A stretch of 64,000 nt of DNA from Lentimonas sp. CC4 (GTDB taxonomy: Bacteria; Verrucomicrobiota; Verrucomicrobiia; Opitutales; Coraliomargaritaceae). Below, in pieces: positions 20,238-29,495 of this stretch. Where the stretch lies: assembly GCF_902728235.1 (NCBI RefSeq), contig NZ_CACVBO010000001.1:3248001-3312000 (forward strand), written 5' to 3'. Numbering within the stretch: the first letter of the stretch is position 1; each line of letters opens with the position of its first letter. Both the position numbers and the translations under genes were made by a program. The notes beneath the pieces are model-generated. The model was not told the origin of the DNA. It was given only the letters and a program-made list of their open reading frames with translations, and searched no databases.

Positions 20238-20839
20238 GCGACCTCCTCTATTACATCATCTGCAGTCTCCTCCTGACAGGTTTCAGCCTACTGCTGGTCG
20301 TGTTGATTGTCGCGCGTCGTATTAGAGGTAAAGTCGGCAAACTCTTCTCCGAGGACATTTCGCACCTCACACAAAAAGAAGCCACGTATCGACAACGGTT
20401 TCCCAACGAGGACGAGGCACAAATTCTGCAACGCGTCATTCGCAGCGAAGCACGCATTGCTGGCACCGTCGGATTTTTCGCGGGGCTCGGTGGCATCGTC
20501 ACGCTTCCGATTACATTGCCAATCAATATTCTCGCGACGATCCGCATACAATACCGCCTCGCCGAATTCCTCATAAGCAAACAAGCGAACCGTCCCTTAC
20601 GAACCGACACTCAACGCGCCAAAGCGCTCGCGGTCGTCTTTGGCAGCAGGCGCCTATCCGAGGCAGGCAGCAAAGTCGCCATTCGCACAGCCGGCAAATA
20701 TGCACCACAGGCCGCATTAAAATGCATCCCACTCATCGGTGCCATCACCGGATTTCTAATCGATTACTACGGCACGCGCGCCGTAGGAAAAGTGACCAGT
20801 AGTCAGTCACGTGCTTCGTCACCCAAACAGCTCACTTAA
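20234..20839 (+). CDS. EcsC-like membrane-associated protein
   Basis: A 201-residue protein: an N-terminal transmembrane helix (about 5-28), a charged region, then a long hydrophobic, Gly/Pro-containing segment (GFFAGLGGIVTLPITLPINILATIRIQYRLAEF, quoted in two parts in the family as GG..TLP and the helical IRIQYRLAEF). A second hydrophobic region (IPLIGAITGFLIDYYGTRAVG) follows. The pattern resembles EcsC-family proteins, whose role is unclear. ATGA overlap with the EEP gene means coupled translation. The tail is Ser/Gln-rich. Confidence 0.55.
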   Translation: MSDLLYYIICSLLLTGFSLLLVVLIVARRIRGKVGKLFSEDISHLTQKEATYRQRFPNEDEAQILQRVIRSEARIAGTVGFFAGLGGIVTLPITLPINILATIRIQYRLAEFLISKQANRPLRTDTQRAKALAVVFGSRRLSEAGSKVAIRTAGKYAPQAALKCIPLIGAITGFLIDYYGTRAVGKVTSSQSRASSPKQLT

Positions 20840-20850
20840 GCCGACTTACC

Positions 20851-21039
20851 ATGCACTCCGATCCATACTGTAATGTCACCTGCCCAAGTTGCTTCGAGGT
20901 ATTCGCGGTGCCGGGTCCAGCCCCATCTGAAACTCCCACGGAGTGGGATTACGATTGCGAGGTCTGCTGCCGACCAATGCTTATAAGATTCACACTCGAC
21001 GACAACGATGTGATCGCAGACGCAGAAGCCGCATGGTGA
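20851..21039 (+). CDS. CPXCG-type cysteine-rich small protein
   Basis: A 62-residue protein with two CxxC pairs (VTCPSCFEVF near residue 10 and DCEVCCRPM near residue 41) separated by an acidic loop. This is the CPXCG-motif family of small zinc-ribbon-like proteins, common in marine proteobacteria and Verrucomicrobia. Metal binding is expected; function unknown. It follows the EcsC-like gene by 11 bp and a palindromic repeat 7 bp after its stop could terminate the transcript. Confidence 0.8.
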   Translation: MHSDPYCNVTCPSCFEVFAVPGPAPSETPTEWDYDCEVCCRPMLIRFTLDDNDVIADAEAAW

Positions 21040-21045
21040 TTAGAC

Positions 21046-21068
21046 GTGATACAGACATTCCGGTCTGT
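21046..21068 (+). repeat. ACAGACATTCC palindrome (REP family 1)
   Basis: GTGAT followed by ACAGACATTCCGGTCTGT, a single copy of the family seen at 6586, 11990 and 22496, placed just after the CPXCG gene stop. Confidence 0.8.
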
Positions 21069-21150
21069 TCTTTCCACTGAGGAGTGCTGCTTGCGGCACC
21101 CGCGACCGTTTGAGATGTTACAAAAATACGCGTGCGTGTCGCCTTCGCGC

Positions 21151-21175
21151 GGTCTTCGCATAGCAAAGCCCCTAC
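21151..21175 (-). repeat. GTAG-headed REP; supplies a stop codon
   Basis: On the minus strand GTAGG is followed by GGCTTTGC, a three-base loop and GCGAAGACC. The GTAG head plus imperfect hairpin is the classical REP layout. TAG of the head (21172-21174) is the stop codon of the lipoprotein gene. Confidence 0.75.
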
Positions 21176-21696
21176 CTCTGAGATGACCGACTATTAACTC
21201 TCAGCACAAAATATACACCCGAGCCAGAGACCTCTCCCTTACGCTTATTATAGCTACGCCCTAAAATATACCACTGATCTTTTTGATACACCCTTTCGGT
21301 ATCAAAACCTTCCTTCTCATAGATCGGAGTCGTCACGCTCTCAGAGCCAACTCCATAAGTCAGTTCATCGACCTTAATTCTGCGCTGCATTTTTAGCCCC
21401 AAATGCACCTCATCTCCAGATTCGCCGAAAGAAGTTACTTTCATCGAGTATTGCCCATCATCTGCTACAATATCGAAATTAGCATAATCATCTTTAATGA
21501 GTTTTAATGCCGGAAACTCGTAGACTGAATCATGCTTCAATAATAGCTGTTCGGCATCATCCGTATCGTAGCTGGTTTTCAACACAGCTAACTGTAACCC
21601 TAAGTGCTCCTCATCTTGAGCCCGAGCAATTTCAACGGGAGCAGATTTACACGCAACCAAGCAGAGTGGGATTAACCATAAGAGTTTTTTTAGCAT
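21172..21696 (-). CDS. Hypothetical lipoprotein
   Basis: A 174-residue protein starting MLKKLLWLIPLCLVACKSAP: a short basic start, hydrophobic core and lipobox LVAC, so Cys15 or so should be lipidated. The mature part is polar with alternating strands (YSMKVTSFGESGDEVHLGLKM) and no recognised domain. The frame is open to 21735, but the start at 21696 gives a proper signal peptide. The stop lies in a REP element. Role unknown. Confidence 0.65.
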   Translation of the reverse strand: MLKKLLWLIPLCLVACKSAPVEIARAQDEEHLGLQLAVLKTSYDTDDAEQLLLKHDSVYEFPALKLIKDDYANFDIVADDGQYSMKVTSFGESGDEVHLGLKMQRRIKVDELTYGVGSESVTTPIYEKEGFDTERVYQKDQWYILGRSYNKRKGEVSGSGVYFVLRVNSRSSQR

Positions 21697-22086
21697 AAAC
21701 ATTACAATCGATAGGTGAACTCGGACAGCGACCAAAATGAAATTGAAGTGCTTCTCTGAATCGAAGAAAGGAACAGATCTTGTATATTCGTATCTAAGTT
21801 ACCCGACGTATGGAAGTTCAAATGAATATGATCGAGCGAGGACTCATACCGTTTGCTATTTCTTTCGCTCTGCGAGCTGCGCAGGACACTAGTAAGACCC
21901 CGAAACTGATTTTCGAGGCTACGAGGATTCTGATGGAGCCGAGCCGTAAGACGGTTTCGCAGAGTGTTCAGGCTTTGGTTCGGCGGTCGTAACGGCTTCA
22001 CCGATCCGCTACAAATCAAGTCACCAATCAGATCAACCTAAAAAGAGTAGCTATACCAACATGCGACTAAAACTGGTAAAAAGGTT

Positions 22087-22196
22087 TAACCGCAGAGATC
22101 GCTGAGTGCGCCGAGGAGATGGGGAGGGCTGCGTGAAATGCTCTGCGTCAGCTCTCAGCGTGCTCTGCGATCTCTAGCGTAGCGGGCGGTTAACAA
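22087..22196. repeat. Inverted CAGAGATCGC-word element
   Basis: The left arm reads TAACCGCAGAGATCGCTGAG, and the right arm contains CTCTGCGATCTCT and ends GCGGTTA, its inverse. Each arm is a degenerate array of a CAGAG(A/T)NCG word; the pair spans about 110 bp. Confidence 0.75.
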
Positions 22197-22265
22197 ATAC
22201 AGCTGAAAAGTATTCACAGTGGTCTTCCCTTCGATGGCTACAGACTACCAGAAAATGTCAAAGGA

Positions 22266-22446
22266 TGGTATTAGAAGTCAGAAGACAGGAGTTAGAAGCT
22301 GAATATCAGTGTTTTATGAAAAATCTTCGATTCGCCAAATTGCCGGCAGGAGATGCTCTCGTAAGCGCTTCATTACCAAGGACTAACTTGCTGCGCCATC
22401 TACGGCAGACCTCCGTCTGACTCCTAACTTCTAACTCCTGAATCTA
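22266..22446. repeat. Inverted CAGGAGTTAGAAG-word element
   Basis: The left arm (from 22266) contains AGAAGTCAGAAG and CAGGAGTTAGAAG; the right arm (22418-22446) contains CTAACTTCTAACTCCTGA, the inverse. The total element is about 180 bp. A related half copy lies near 51719. Confidence 0.75.
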
Positions 22447-22495
22447 GGATCAAGAATTGATCATTTTGAGATGCGCAACCCCAGCAATAAAAAAA

Positions 22496-22518
22496 GTGGC
22501 ACAGACATTCCTGTCTGT
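22496..22518 (+). repeat. ACAGACATTCCTGTCTGT palindrome (REP family 1)
   Basis: GTGGC followed by a perfect copy of the 18 bp palindromic core. A possible degraded right half (CCAGTATCAC) lies at about 22614. Confidence 0.8.
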
Positions 22519-22625
22519 CTTCATAGAGGGAGGAACCGCCTCTGCGCCGTCAGCCGAGCTCGGAGCATCTAAACGAACCACCACACTGCAGACGGGGCGA
22601 AGCACATCTCAGCCAGTATCACCAA

Positions 22626-22670
22626 CAAAAAACCGCCATGCAGATGGACTGCGGTGGCGGTTTTGTTTTG
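22626..22670 (-). terminator. Rho-independent terminator of fabV
   Basis: On the minus strand AAAACCGCCACCGCAG pairs with CTGCATGGCGGTTTT across a short loop and is followed by T-rich sequence (TTTTTTGTTG). It lies about 30 bp after the fabV stop. Confidence 0.8.
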
Positions 22671-22699
22671 AGGCGCGTAACCTCGAATTAAAGCGGATA

Positions 22700-23881
22700 C
22701 TACACGCTGCTTGGCAGCGGTAAATCGACTTCCACATCTTCGTCATAATCGACGCCTGGCATTTCAAAGCCAAACAATGTGAGGAAGTTGTGCTGGTAGC
22801 CGGTGTAATCACCAAGAATGTCCAAGGTCTCGGATGTAATACTTGGCCAGATTTCAATGACTTTCGCCTGAATATCGGGCTGCATTTCCCAATCGTCGAT
22901 GCGAATGCGACCGAGATCGTCGAGTTGCAAGTCTTTGCCGTAGAGGCGGTCATCGAAAAGGCGCACCATTTGTTCGATACAGTCTTCGTGTGTGCCCTTT
23001 TCCTTCATCAATTTAATGAGAATCGAGATATAAAGTGGCACAACTGGAATCGCCGAGCTGGCTTGCGTAACGACGGCCTTGTTGACTGCCACGTAGGCTT
23101 CGCAATCGTAAGCTTCTGTGATCGCAGCAGCAGCGCGCTCGACGTCTTTTTTGGCCTGACCAATGGTGCCATTGGTGTAAACGGGCCATGTGGCTTCGGG
23201 GCCGATGTAAGAATAAGCGACACTCTTTGCTCCAGGAGCGAGCACGCCAGCATCATCAAGTGCCTTCATCCAAAGTTCCCAATCCTGACCACCCATCACA
23301 TTGATCGTGTGCTGAATCTCTTCTTCAGTGGCAGGCTCGATGGTCACATCCTTCACCTCGTCATGATCGGTATCCATCGTGCGATTGGTAAATGGCTTGT
23401 CACCAATCGGTTTTAAAACGGATTTGTAAGTCTCGCCAGTCTCTGGATCTGTGCGGCGCGGAGACGCCAAGCTGTAAACCACAAGATCAACCTGACCGAG
23501 GTCTTCTTTAATCTGAGCGATGGCTTGCTCCTTCACTTCGTTGGAGAAGGCATCGCCGTTGATGCTTTTGGCATAAAGACCGGCCTCGTGTGCCGCTTTC
23601 TCGAATGCTACCGAGTTATACCAACCAGCGCTGGCTGGCTTGCCTTTAAGCGAAGGACGCTCAAAAAAGACGCCAAAAGTCGCGGCATCGTAGCCAAAAG
23701 CCGCGGTGATACGCGAAGACAGGCCATATCCCGTGGAAGAACCTAAAACGAGCACCTTCTTAGGGCCATCGCTTCGCTTGGTCGCCTTTGCGACTTCGAT
23801 CTCCTCGCGAACTTTAGCCTCACAACCTTTCGGGTGGGCGGTAATGCAAACATATCCTCGGATGCGCGGTTTAACTATCAT
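22700..23881 (-). CDS. fabV: Enoyl-ACP / trans-2-enoyl-CoA reductase FabV
   Basis: A 393-residue FabV-family reductase. The N-terminal MIVKPRIRGYVCITAHP and the cofactor segment VLVLGSSTGYGLSSR are typical. The catalytic Tyr-x8-Lys pair is intact (YTNGTIGQAK), as is the VVYSLASPRR region. It catalyses the last reduction of fatty-acid elongation with NADH and gives tolerance to triclosan in organisms that use it. Start and length agree with the family. Transcribed alone, with a terminator just downstream. Whether a FabI also exists cannot be seen here. Confidence 0.95.
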   Translation of the reverse strand: MIVKPRIRGYVCITAHPKGCEAKVREEIEVAKATKRSDGPKKVLVLGSSTGYGLSSRITAAFGYDAATFGVFFERPSLKGKPASAGWYNSVAFEKAAHEAGLYAKSINGDAFSNEVKEQAIAQIKEDLGQVDLVVYSLASPRRTDPETGETYKSVLKPIGDKPFTNRTMDTDHDEVKDVTIEPATEEEIQHTINVMGGQDWELWMKALDDAGVLAPGAKSVAYSYIGPEATWPVYTNGTIGQAKKDVERAAAAITEAYDCEAYVAVNKAVVTQASSAIPVVPLYISILIKLMKEKGTHEDCIEQMVRLFDDRLYGKDLQLDDLGRIRIDDWEMQPDIQAKVIEIWPSITSETLDILGDYTGYQHNFLTLFGFEMPGVDYDEDVEVDLPLPSSV

Positions 23882-23968
23882 GGTAATGCTTTAAGTAGTT
23901 GGATGAAATTATTAAGGTGAGAGTGAAAGAGACTCCTCCCTAAGAGGCAACTGGTAATTTCGATGTAA

Positions 23969-24007
23969 ACAAAAAGACGCGGAAAGGAGGATCCCAACCG
24001 CGTCTGC
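23969..24007 (-). terminator. Rho-independent terminator of the UDP-glucose dehydrogenase gene
   Basis: On the minus strand AGACGCGG and CCGCGTCT form a stem around GATCCTCC-type loop sequence, followed by TTTTTGTTT. It lies about 35 bp beyond the stop at 24041. Confidence 0.8.
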
Positions 24008-24040
24008 TACTAAATTGCCTGAAAAGTGGCGATTTTCGGT

Positions 24041-25399
24041 CTATCCGCGCCCAATTCCAGACGCTTCGAAGCCAATTTGACGCAAAGCATCCAAATCAAG
24101 GAGGTTGCGACCGTCGAAAAGAAAGGCCGGTAAGTTCATATGATCGTAGATTTTTTTGAAATCTAAGGCCTTAAACTCATCCCATTCGGTTAAAATCAAC
24201 ACGGCATGCGCATCCTTGGTCGCTTCATAGGCATCTGCACAGACTGTAATGGATGTATCGTCTTCTGACAGTCCGAGATCGCGACGCATCTGCGCCTCGG
24301 AAACCTTCGGGTCGTAGATCGAGACATTTGCCTGCTCGTCGAGCAGATCTTTGCATATATAAATAGCAGCTGATTCCCGAGTGTCGTTGGTGTCCTTTTT
24401 GAACGCAAAACCGAGCACGGCGATTTTCTTGTCCGAGACGGTGTTAAACATCGTCGAAATCACGCGACGAGCGAACCGGTGCTTCTGGTAATCGTTCATC
24501 TCGATCACACCGTTCCAATAAGTCGCAGCTTCTGGGACGCCGAAGTGATCGCACAGGTAGACCAGGTTGAGAATGTCCTTCTGGAAGCACGATCCACCGA
24601 AACCGACAGATGATTTAAGGAACTTCGGGCCGATTCGGCTATCCGTGCCAATCGCATGAGCGACTTCGTCGACATTCGCGCCAGTCGCTTCACAGAGCGC
24701 AGAAATTGCATTAATCGATGAGATACGCTGCGCAAGGAAAGCGTTGGCAGTGAGCTTCGAGAGCTCGGACGACCATACATTGGTCGTCAAAATCTTTTCT
24801 GCAGGCACCCACTCGGCATAGACATCGACCAGCTTTTGAATCGCTACGAGGCCATCTGGGGTCTGATCGCCACCAATCAGCACACGATCTGGGTTTTCAA
24901 GATCGGCCACCGCGGTGCCCTCAGCGAGAAATTCAGGATTAGATAGCACCTGGAACTTACGCCCCTTGGAGTTAGACTCTAGAATGCGCTTAATCGACTC
25001 CGCGGTGCGCACCGGCAACGTGGATTTTTCAACAACGATCTTATCATTTTCCGCTACTTCAGCGATCTTACGCGCACATTTTTCAACGTAACGTAGATCC
25101 GCCGCGCGGCCCGCCCCCACACCATAGGTCTTGGTCGGCGTGTTGACGCTCATGAAGATGATATCCGCCTCGCGGATCGCAGTGTCGATATCGGTTGAGA
25201 AAAAGAGCGTCTGACCCCGGCAGCCCTTAACGATATCATCCAGTCCAGGCTCGAAAATCGGTAGCTCATCGGAGTTCCACTCGTCGATGCGCGCCTGATT
25301 AATATCAACCACAGTAACGATGTGATTCTCACACTTGTGAGCAATCATGGCCATGGTCGGCCCACCAACGTATCCAGCTCCAATACAGCAAATTTTCAT
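24041..25399 (-). CDS. UDP-glucose 6-dehydrogenase
   Basis: A 452-residue nucleotide-sugar dehydrogenase resembling the longer, animal/plant-type UGDH. Seen are the NAD site [20 protein letters not shown], the [13 protein letters not shown] segment, [11 protein letters not shown] and the catalytic cysteine in [14 protein letters not shown]. The C-terminal domain carries [19 protein letters not shown]. It oxidises UDP-glucose to UDP-glucuronate for surface polysaccharides. The frame opens at 25432, but Met at 25399 is the family start. It diverges from the arsenosugar glycosyltransferase gene, with 113 bp between. Confidence 0.92.
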   Translation of the reverse strand: MKICCIGAGYVGGPTMAMIAHKCENHIVTVVDINQARIDEWNSDELPIFEPGLDDIVKGCRGQTLFFSTDIDTAIREADIIFMSVNTPTKTYGVGAGRAADLRYVEKCARKIAEVAENDKIVVEKSTLPVRTAESIKRILESNSKGRKFQVLSNPEFLAEGTAVADLENPDRVLIGGDQTPDGLVAIQKLVDVYAEWVPAEKILTTNVWSSELSKLTANAFLAQRISSINAISALCEATGANVDEVAHAIGTDSRIGPKFLKSSVGFGGSCFQKDILNLVYLCDHFGVPEAATYWNGVIEMNDYQKHRFARRVISTMFNTVSDKKIAVLGFAFKKDTNDTRESAAIYICKDLLDEQANVSIYDPKVSEAQMRRDLGLSEDDTSITVCADAYEATKDAHAVLILTEWDEFKALDFKKIYDHMNLPAFLFDGRNLLDLDALRQIGFEASGIGRG

Positions 25400-25512
25400 A
25401 GAAAGCCTTAGGTATATTAAATCCCTCGCCATTCAAGGGAATTTTACTGCAATCAGAGGACTCAGACCCCTGAATATGACTCACCCTTCCACTGCTGCCA
25501 CCAACGTAAGAC

Positions 25513-26136
25513 ATGTCCGCGATTTTACTCTTTCTTAAAGCGCCACACAGAGGCCACGTCAAAACACGCTTAGCACAGACGACTGGAGCCACGCAGGCAC
25601 TCAATGTTTACCGTGCGCTGGTCGAGCGCCAATTCACTGTGTTGCCGTCACACGCATCGATTGAAGTGCACTACACTCCATCTGATGCCGACTTGGAGAT
25701 GCGACAATGGCTCGGACACAGACACGAATACTACCCTCAAGTCGAAGGCGAACTTGGAGTCAAACTAGCACACTCCGTCTCATGTGCCTTTGAACGTGGC
25801 GCCAAAAGCGTCTGCTGTATCGGTGGAGATTGTCCTCAGCTCGATTTAACGCATTTCGAGCAAGCCCAAGCCGCGTTGGCCGACAACTGCGACGTCGTAT
25901 TTGGCCCCTGCGAGGACGGTGGCTACTACCTCATTGGCCTCAATGCACCACAGCCTGAGCTATTTAAAGAGATCCCTTGGAGCTCAAGCAATACACTTGA
26001 GTGCTCCTTACAAAAAGCCGCTGATCTAGGTCTACGGGTCAAACTGCTCGAAACACTTTACGACATTGACGAAATTTCGGAACTACAACGCGCGATCACC
26101 GACGGGCGTTTGCCTTCCGAAATCATGGATCACTAG
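25513..26136 (+). CDS. TIGR04282-type arsenosugar biosynthesis glycosyltransferase (DUF2064)
   Basis: A 207-residue GT-A-fold transferase: FLKAPHRGHVKTRLA at the N-terminus, CCIGGDCPQL with the metal-binding acidic pair, and CDVVFGPCEDGGYYLIGL followed by FKEIPWSSSNTL. These are the signatures of the DUF2064/TIGR04282 family, whose genes accompany arsS and arsM. The sugar donor is not known from sequence. It is convergent with the arsM-like gene, with one repeat array between them, and is the only plus-strand member of the locus. Confidence 0.85.
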   Translation: MSAILLFLKAPHRGHVKTRLAQTTGATQALNVYRALVERQFTVLPSHASIEVHYTPSDADLEMRQWLGHRHEYYPQVEGELGVKLAHSVSCAFERGAKSVCCIGGDCPQLDLTHFEQAQAALADNCDVVFGPCEDGGYYLIGLNAPQPELFKEIPWSSSNTLECSLQKAADLGLRVKLLETLYDIDEISELQRAITDGRLPSEIMDH

Positions 26137-26200
26137 GTTTCAGATTTCAGCTATCCTACGTTTCAGCGTTTCCAAGTTTCAGTGTTTCCAAGTTTCCCTC
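26137..26200. repeat. GTTTCAGCGTTTCCAAG-word array
   Basis: A degenerate array of GTTTC(A/C)A(G) words (AGTTTCAGTGTTTCCAAG in its core) fills the whole gap between the two convergent genes and touches the arsM-like stop codon. Confidence 0.75.
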
Positions 26201-27356
26201 AGCAGCACTCCCCACCTTCGACACAATGCGCCGCGTCGGTAGTCGCGTCGTAATCTTGCCCCTTCGTCTCTTTAGGGTGACGTCGTGCGCCCTTCACGCA
26301 ATCAAACGCTTGGACTGAGTCAGCCTCCACAGGCTCTAATGGCTCTATTGCAGCGAAATGCCCCGCATACGGCCCGCTTTGTAGTAATTTAAAGGTCTTA
26401 TCGCACACCGCAGTCCGCACACCGCGGTCAAAACGATGACCGTCATCATCCAATACCGACTTAAACGGGCCTTGATAAATCACTGCCTGATTGTGCTCAA
26501 GACACGGCCTTTGCTCGCCCTTAAAGGCCTGCACCGTCACCGAGCGAAACTCAATACCCTCGACAGTCTGCCATGGCTGCGTCTCAAACTTAACCAGTTC
26601 GATCCCATAAAACCCGGCATCTTCGAAGGCCTGCAAAAAACCTTCTTCTGTCAAAGCACCCGAAATACAACCACTCCACAGATGCGCATCCTCGCGCATC
26701 GCCGCAGGAACGAGTTCGTCACTCACGATATCAGAGATCACCGCTCGCCCACCGTTCTTCAACACACGGAAAATCTCGCGAAACAATTTCGGTTTTTGCT
26801 CGGGCTCCACCAAATTTAACACGCAATTCGACACCACCACATCTACCGACTCTGTTTGCACCAAAGGCTGCTTCACTCGCAATTCCTCGGCAATCTCATC
26901 CAACTTCAAAAAGTCACTCGCACTCGCGACTGGATGTGCCTCCAATTCCTCACCTAGCAAATCAAGATCCAGCGCCAGATCTTGAATTCGCCCCTTGCGG
27001 AACTCTACATTTCCATAACCGATACGCTCCGCGATAATCGGTGCATTACGATTCGCGACTTCCAGCATGTCATCCGTCATATCGACTCCGATCACCTTGC
27101 CTTCAGCTCCAACAACTTGCGATGCGATAAAACAAATTTTCCCCGTTCCCGAGCCCAGATCCAAAACCGTTTCGCCCGGTTGCACCCATTTTGAGGGATC
27201 GCCGCACCCGTAATCTTTCTCGATCACTTCGTCGGGAATCACTTCTAAATATTTCCTATCATACTCAACAGGGCAGCAGAGTGCCGCTTCAGGAGCCTTG
27301 GCTGCATCGGCATAGCGTTTTTCGACAGAAGATCGTGTATTGGTAGGTTGAGGCAT
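26199..27356 (-). CDS. ArsM-like arsenite methyltransferase
   Basis: A 385-residue SAM methyltransferase. After RYADAAKAPEAALCCPV comes the SAM motif VLDLGSGTGKICFIAS, IGVDMTDDML, and VVSNCVLNLVEPEQK with a cysteine in the ArsM-like position. NGGRAVISDIVS follows, and later cysteines occur in LWSGCISGAL and the Cys-rich tail (GGECC). Family members methylate trivalent arsenic, feeding ArsS. The C-terminal third is the extension found in the long form associated with arsenosugar loci. It lies last in the minus-strand operon, 54 bp after the glycosyltransferase fusion. Call rests on motifs plus context. Confidence 0.82.
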   Translation of the reverse strand: MPQPTNTRSSVEKRYADAAKAPEAALCCPVEYDRKYLEVIPDEVIEKDYGCGDPSKWVQPGETVLDLGSGTGKICFIASQVVGAEGKVIGVDMTDDMLEVANRNAPIIAERIGYGNVEFRKGRIQDLALDLDLLGEELEAHPVASASDFLKLDEIAEELRVKQPLVQTESVDVVVSNCVLNLVEPEQKPKLFREIFRVLKNGGRAVISDIVSDELVPAAMREDAHLWSGCISGALTEEGFLQAFEDAGFYGIELVKFETQPWQTVEGIEFRSVTVQAFKGEQRPCLEHNQAVIYQGPFKSVLDDDGHRFDRGVRTAVCDKTFKLLQSGPYAGHFAAIEPLEPVEADSVQAFDCVKGARRHPKETKGQDYDATTDAAHCVEGGECC

Positions 27357-27410
27357 AATATAAGTTTCGTTTAACTTGTAGCTGATAACTGGAGTTGCAA
27401 CCGACGGAGA

Positions 27411-29495
27411 TTATTTCCGAATTGAATAATATTCATCATATAGTTCGTAGCTCAGCGCTTCTGCAGCGCGGTGCCCATGCATTCGAGCGAATCGATAACG
27501 TGAAACAATACGCATCACTAAACGAAAACGCGTCAGCCATTTTTTAGGATTCCATTTTTGGTGACTCACCAAGCAGGGCTGATTCAAAAAAACAAACGCC
27601 CCACACTCACGTGTGCGCCAGCTCGACTCCACATCTTCCATCAACGGCTGCTTCGGCATCAACTGATAACGCAGCGCCGTCTCGCGATGGAAGAATTGCA
27701 CCTGATCGCCAAACGCGGTGCGCGAAAACACCGCACGCAAATCATTGAGCACTTCAATCGGTAGTAACTCAGGGTTACCATCTTCAAAGCGTTGCCCCAT
27801 CGCACCGCCAATCATATCGCTGTTTACGGCTACGGCACGCAACAAACACTCCACCGCAGACGTAGACAGCTGAGCATCGGCATGCAGCACCACCACCCAG
27901 TCCCCTTGAGCAGCTTCAAGCCCTGCGCCAATCTGCAAGCCTCGCCCTCGTTCACTCGAAAGCACACGCACAGGCAGTGAGGCACTATTGGCAATCACGA
28001 CCGTTGCATCTGTCGACCCAGCATCAACAATGATCACTTCGTCAACCGCCACTGATTGTTCGATCACACTCGCCAGCGCCGCAGGCAACTGCTGCTCGGC
28101 ATTGAGTGTCGGAATGACCACTGACACAGTCGAGGGAATGCGCTTCGGCTGTGCTTGCGCGGCCCGGGTCATCAAAGGCTCATCAAGGCCATCATCGCGG
28201 GCTTCGCAAGCAAAGCCCCTACGAACCACGGGCCAAAGCACGCGCCCCTTCGTGCTCCAGGCTTCATAGGCACACGCCAGCACGAATGGCCCCCAGAACA
28301 CGAACTGCTGCCATGGAAGTAATCCCCATGACGCATTCGTCCACACAAAAAAGTAAACCCCACTGGTCAGCGTAAAAGTAATCCAAGGCAATGACGGGCG
28401 GAGACAGACGAACGGCAATATCCAGGATAAATACCAAAAGTGAACCGTCGGCGAAAGCACGATCAGCGCACCTAAGATCCAACGTAGGTGACTATCAAGC
28501 GAGGCACGATCACGCCAGAACCAGCGCCATAAAATAACGCCACCGAACAAACAGACCACAATCCCACTGCAAACCACACGTGGCAACCCCACCCCCCGCA
28601 ATAAACAATCATACAGCAAACCGTTAAAGCTACTTGCCCCACCAAAGGTGAATAAACCACTGATCAAAGAATCCAAGGTATCGTAAAAATATAACGCAGG
28701 CAGTAACAGTGTTGCCACAGCCACACATCCACCCACCACCAATCGCTTCCCTGCAAAGAAAGGTATCAAAGGCAGCGCAATCCACTTCACTCCCGTCGCC
28801 ACCGACGCCAAAGCCACTGCCAACATCCGACGACCCGACTCATAAGCCCAGAGCGCCCACACCAAAGGTGCCAGCATCAACGCATCAAAATGAGCCTCCC
28901 CAGCATACGAAATCAGCACGACAGGACATAGCGCATAAAAGCCCGAATACTCCACCCCGATCCCACGTCGCTTCAGCAACAGCAACACCCCGCCTAGCGT
29001 GAGTAAATCCGACAAAACAAACACCACCTTATACGACAGCGGCTGATACCACGCCCCACCGATCGCAGCGAAAGCCAATTCGGACAAGGGCGGATAGGCA
29101 GTCAGCCTATCCTTATGATTCATCCCCTCCCAATGCACATCGCGATACTGACTCACCGATTCCGCATTCGCCGTCTGTTCATACGGGCTGACTCCCGCAC
29201 GCACTAGCTGACCTTCCCAAAGATAACGGCTGACATCATCCGAAGGCGCTGTCGGCAACAACAATAGTCGCAGGAAGATGGCCGACAGCCAGATCGCCCA
29301 AACAGCACGAGAGCTGGATTTAAATCGAGGAAATAAAAAGATACTGAACAACCCCGAGGCACCAATCACCGTAAACAGAAGCACCCGAAATCCGCCGGCC
29401 GAGTCAAAACTCGAGGTGACTATCGCATACGCCAACGACGCCCCCCCAGCCACGCACAAACACACAAACCAGGCAATATTACGCGACGACCTCAT
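27411..29495 (-). CDS. Membrane mannosyltransferase-like / TIGR04283 GT2 fusion
   Basis: A 694-residue fusion. Residues 1-420 hold about ten hydrophobic helices and an early SRYLWEGQLVRAGVSPY segment, like polyprenol-phosphate-dependent GT-C enzymes. Residues from about 457 form a GT2 domain (VSVVIPTLNAEQQL, VDAGSTDAT, VVLHADAQLS, PLMEDVE). The GT2 part matches the TIGR04283 arsenosugar glycosyltransferase family. The linker (about 425-456) contains an in-frame REP palindrome coding GFACEARDDG. The start overlaps the upstream GT2 stop (ATGA). Domain fusion suggests the two transfer steps are coupled at the membrane. Confidence 0.82.
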   Translation of the reverse strand: MRSSRNIAWFVCLCVAGGASLAYAIVTSSFDSAGGFRVLLFTVIGASGLFSIFLFPRFKSSSRAVWAIWLSAIFLRLLLLPTAPSDDVSRYLWEGQLVRAGVSPYEQTANAESVSQYRDVHWEGMNHKDRLTAYPPLSELAFAAIGGAWYQPLSYKVVFVLSDLLTLGGVLLLLKRRGIGVEYSGFYALCPVVLISYAGEAHFDALMLAPLVWALWAYESGRRMLAVALASVATGVKWIALPLIPFFAGKRLVVGGCVAVATLLLPALYFYDTLDSLISGLFTFGGASSFNGLLYDCLLRGVGLPRVVCSGIVVCLFGGVILWRWFWRDRASLDSHLRWILGALIVLSPTVHFWYLSWILPFVCLRPSLPWITFTLTSGVYFFVWTNASWGLLPWQQFVFWGPFVLACAYEAWSTKGRVLWPVVRRGFACEARDDGLDEPLMTRAAQAQPKRIPSTVSVVIPTLNAEQQLPAALASVIEQSVAVDEVIIVDAGSTDATVVIANSASLPVRVLSSERGRGLQIGAGLEAAQGDWVVVLHADAQLSTSAVECLLRAVAVNSDMIGGAMGQRFEDGNPELLPIEVLNDLRAVFSRTAFGDQVQFFHRETALRYQLMPKQPLMEDVESSWRTRECGAFVFLNQPCLVSHQKWNPKKWLTRFRLVMRIVSRYRFARMHGHRAAEALSYELYDEYYSIRK
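28199..28222 (-). repeat. GTAG-headed REP inside the glycosyltransferase fusion
   Basis: On the minus strand GTAG is followed by GGGCTTTGC, a TT loop and GCGAAGCCC. It is translated within the interdomain linker. The same REP type ends the lipoprotein gene at 21151-21175. Confidence 0.75.

Larger units (their letters stand above)
21697..22699. other. 1 kb gene-free, repeat-filled region
   Basis: I find no credible gene. The region holds two inverted-array elements (22087-22196 and 22266-22446), a REP palindrome (22496-22518) and the fabV terminator. A 60-codon frame at 21810-21992 shows no recognised domain and is matched by an equally long frame on the other strand. Confidence 0.6.

Noticed and set aside
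21810-21992. A 60-codon plus-strand frame in the gene-free region.
   Set aside because: No domain or ribosome site is visible, and an equally long frame overlaps on the other strand.
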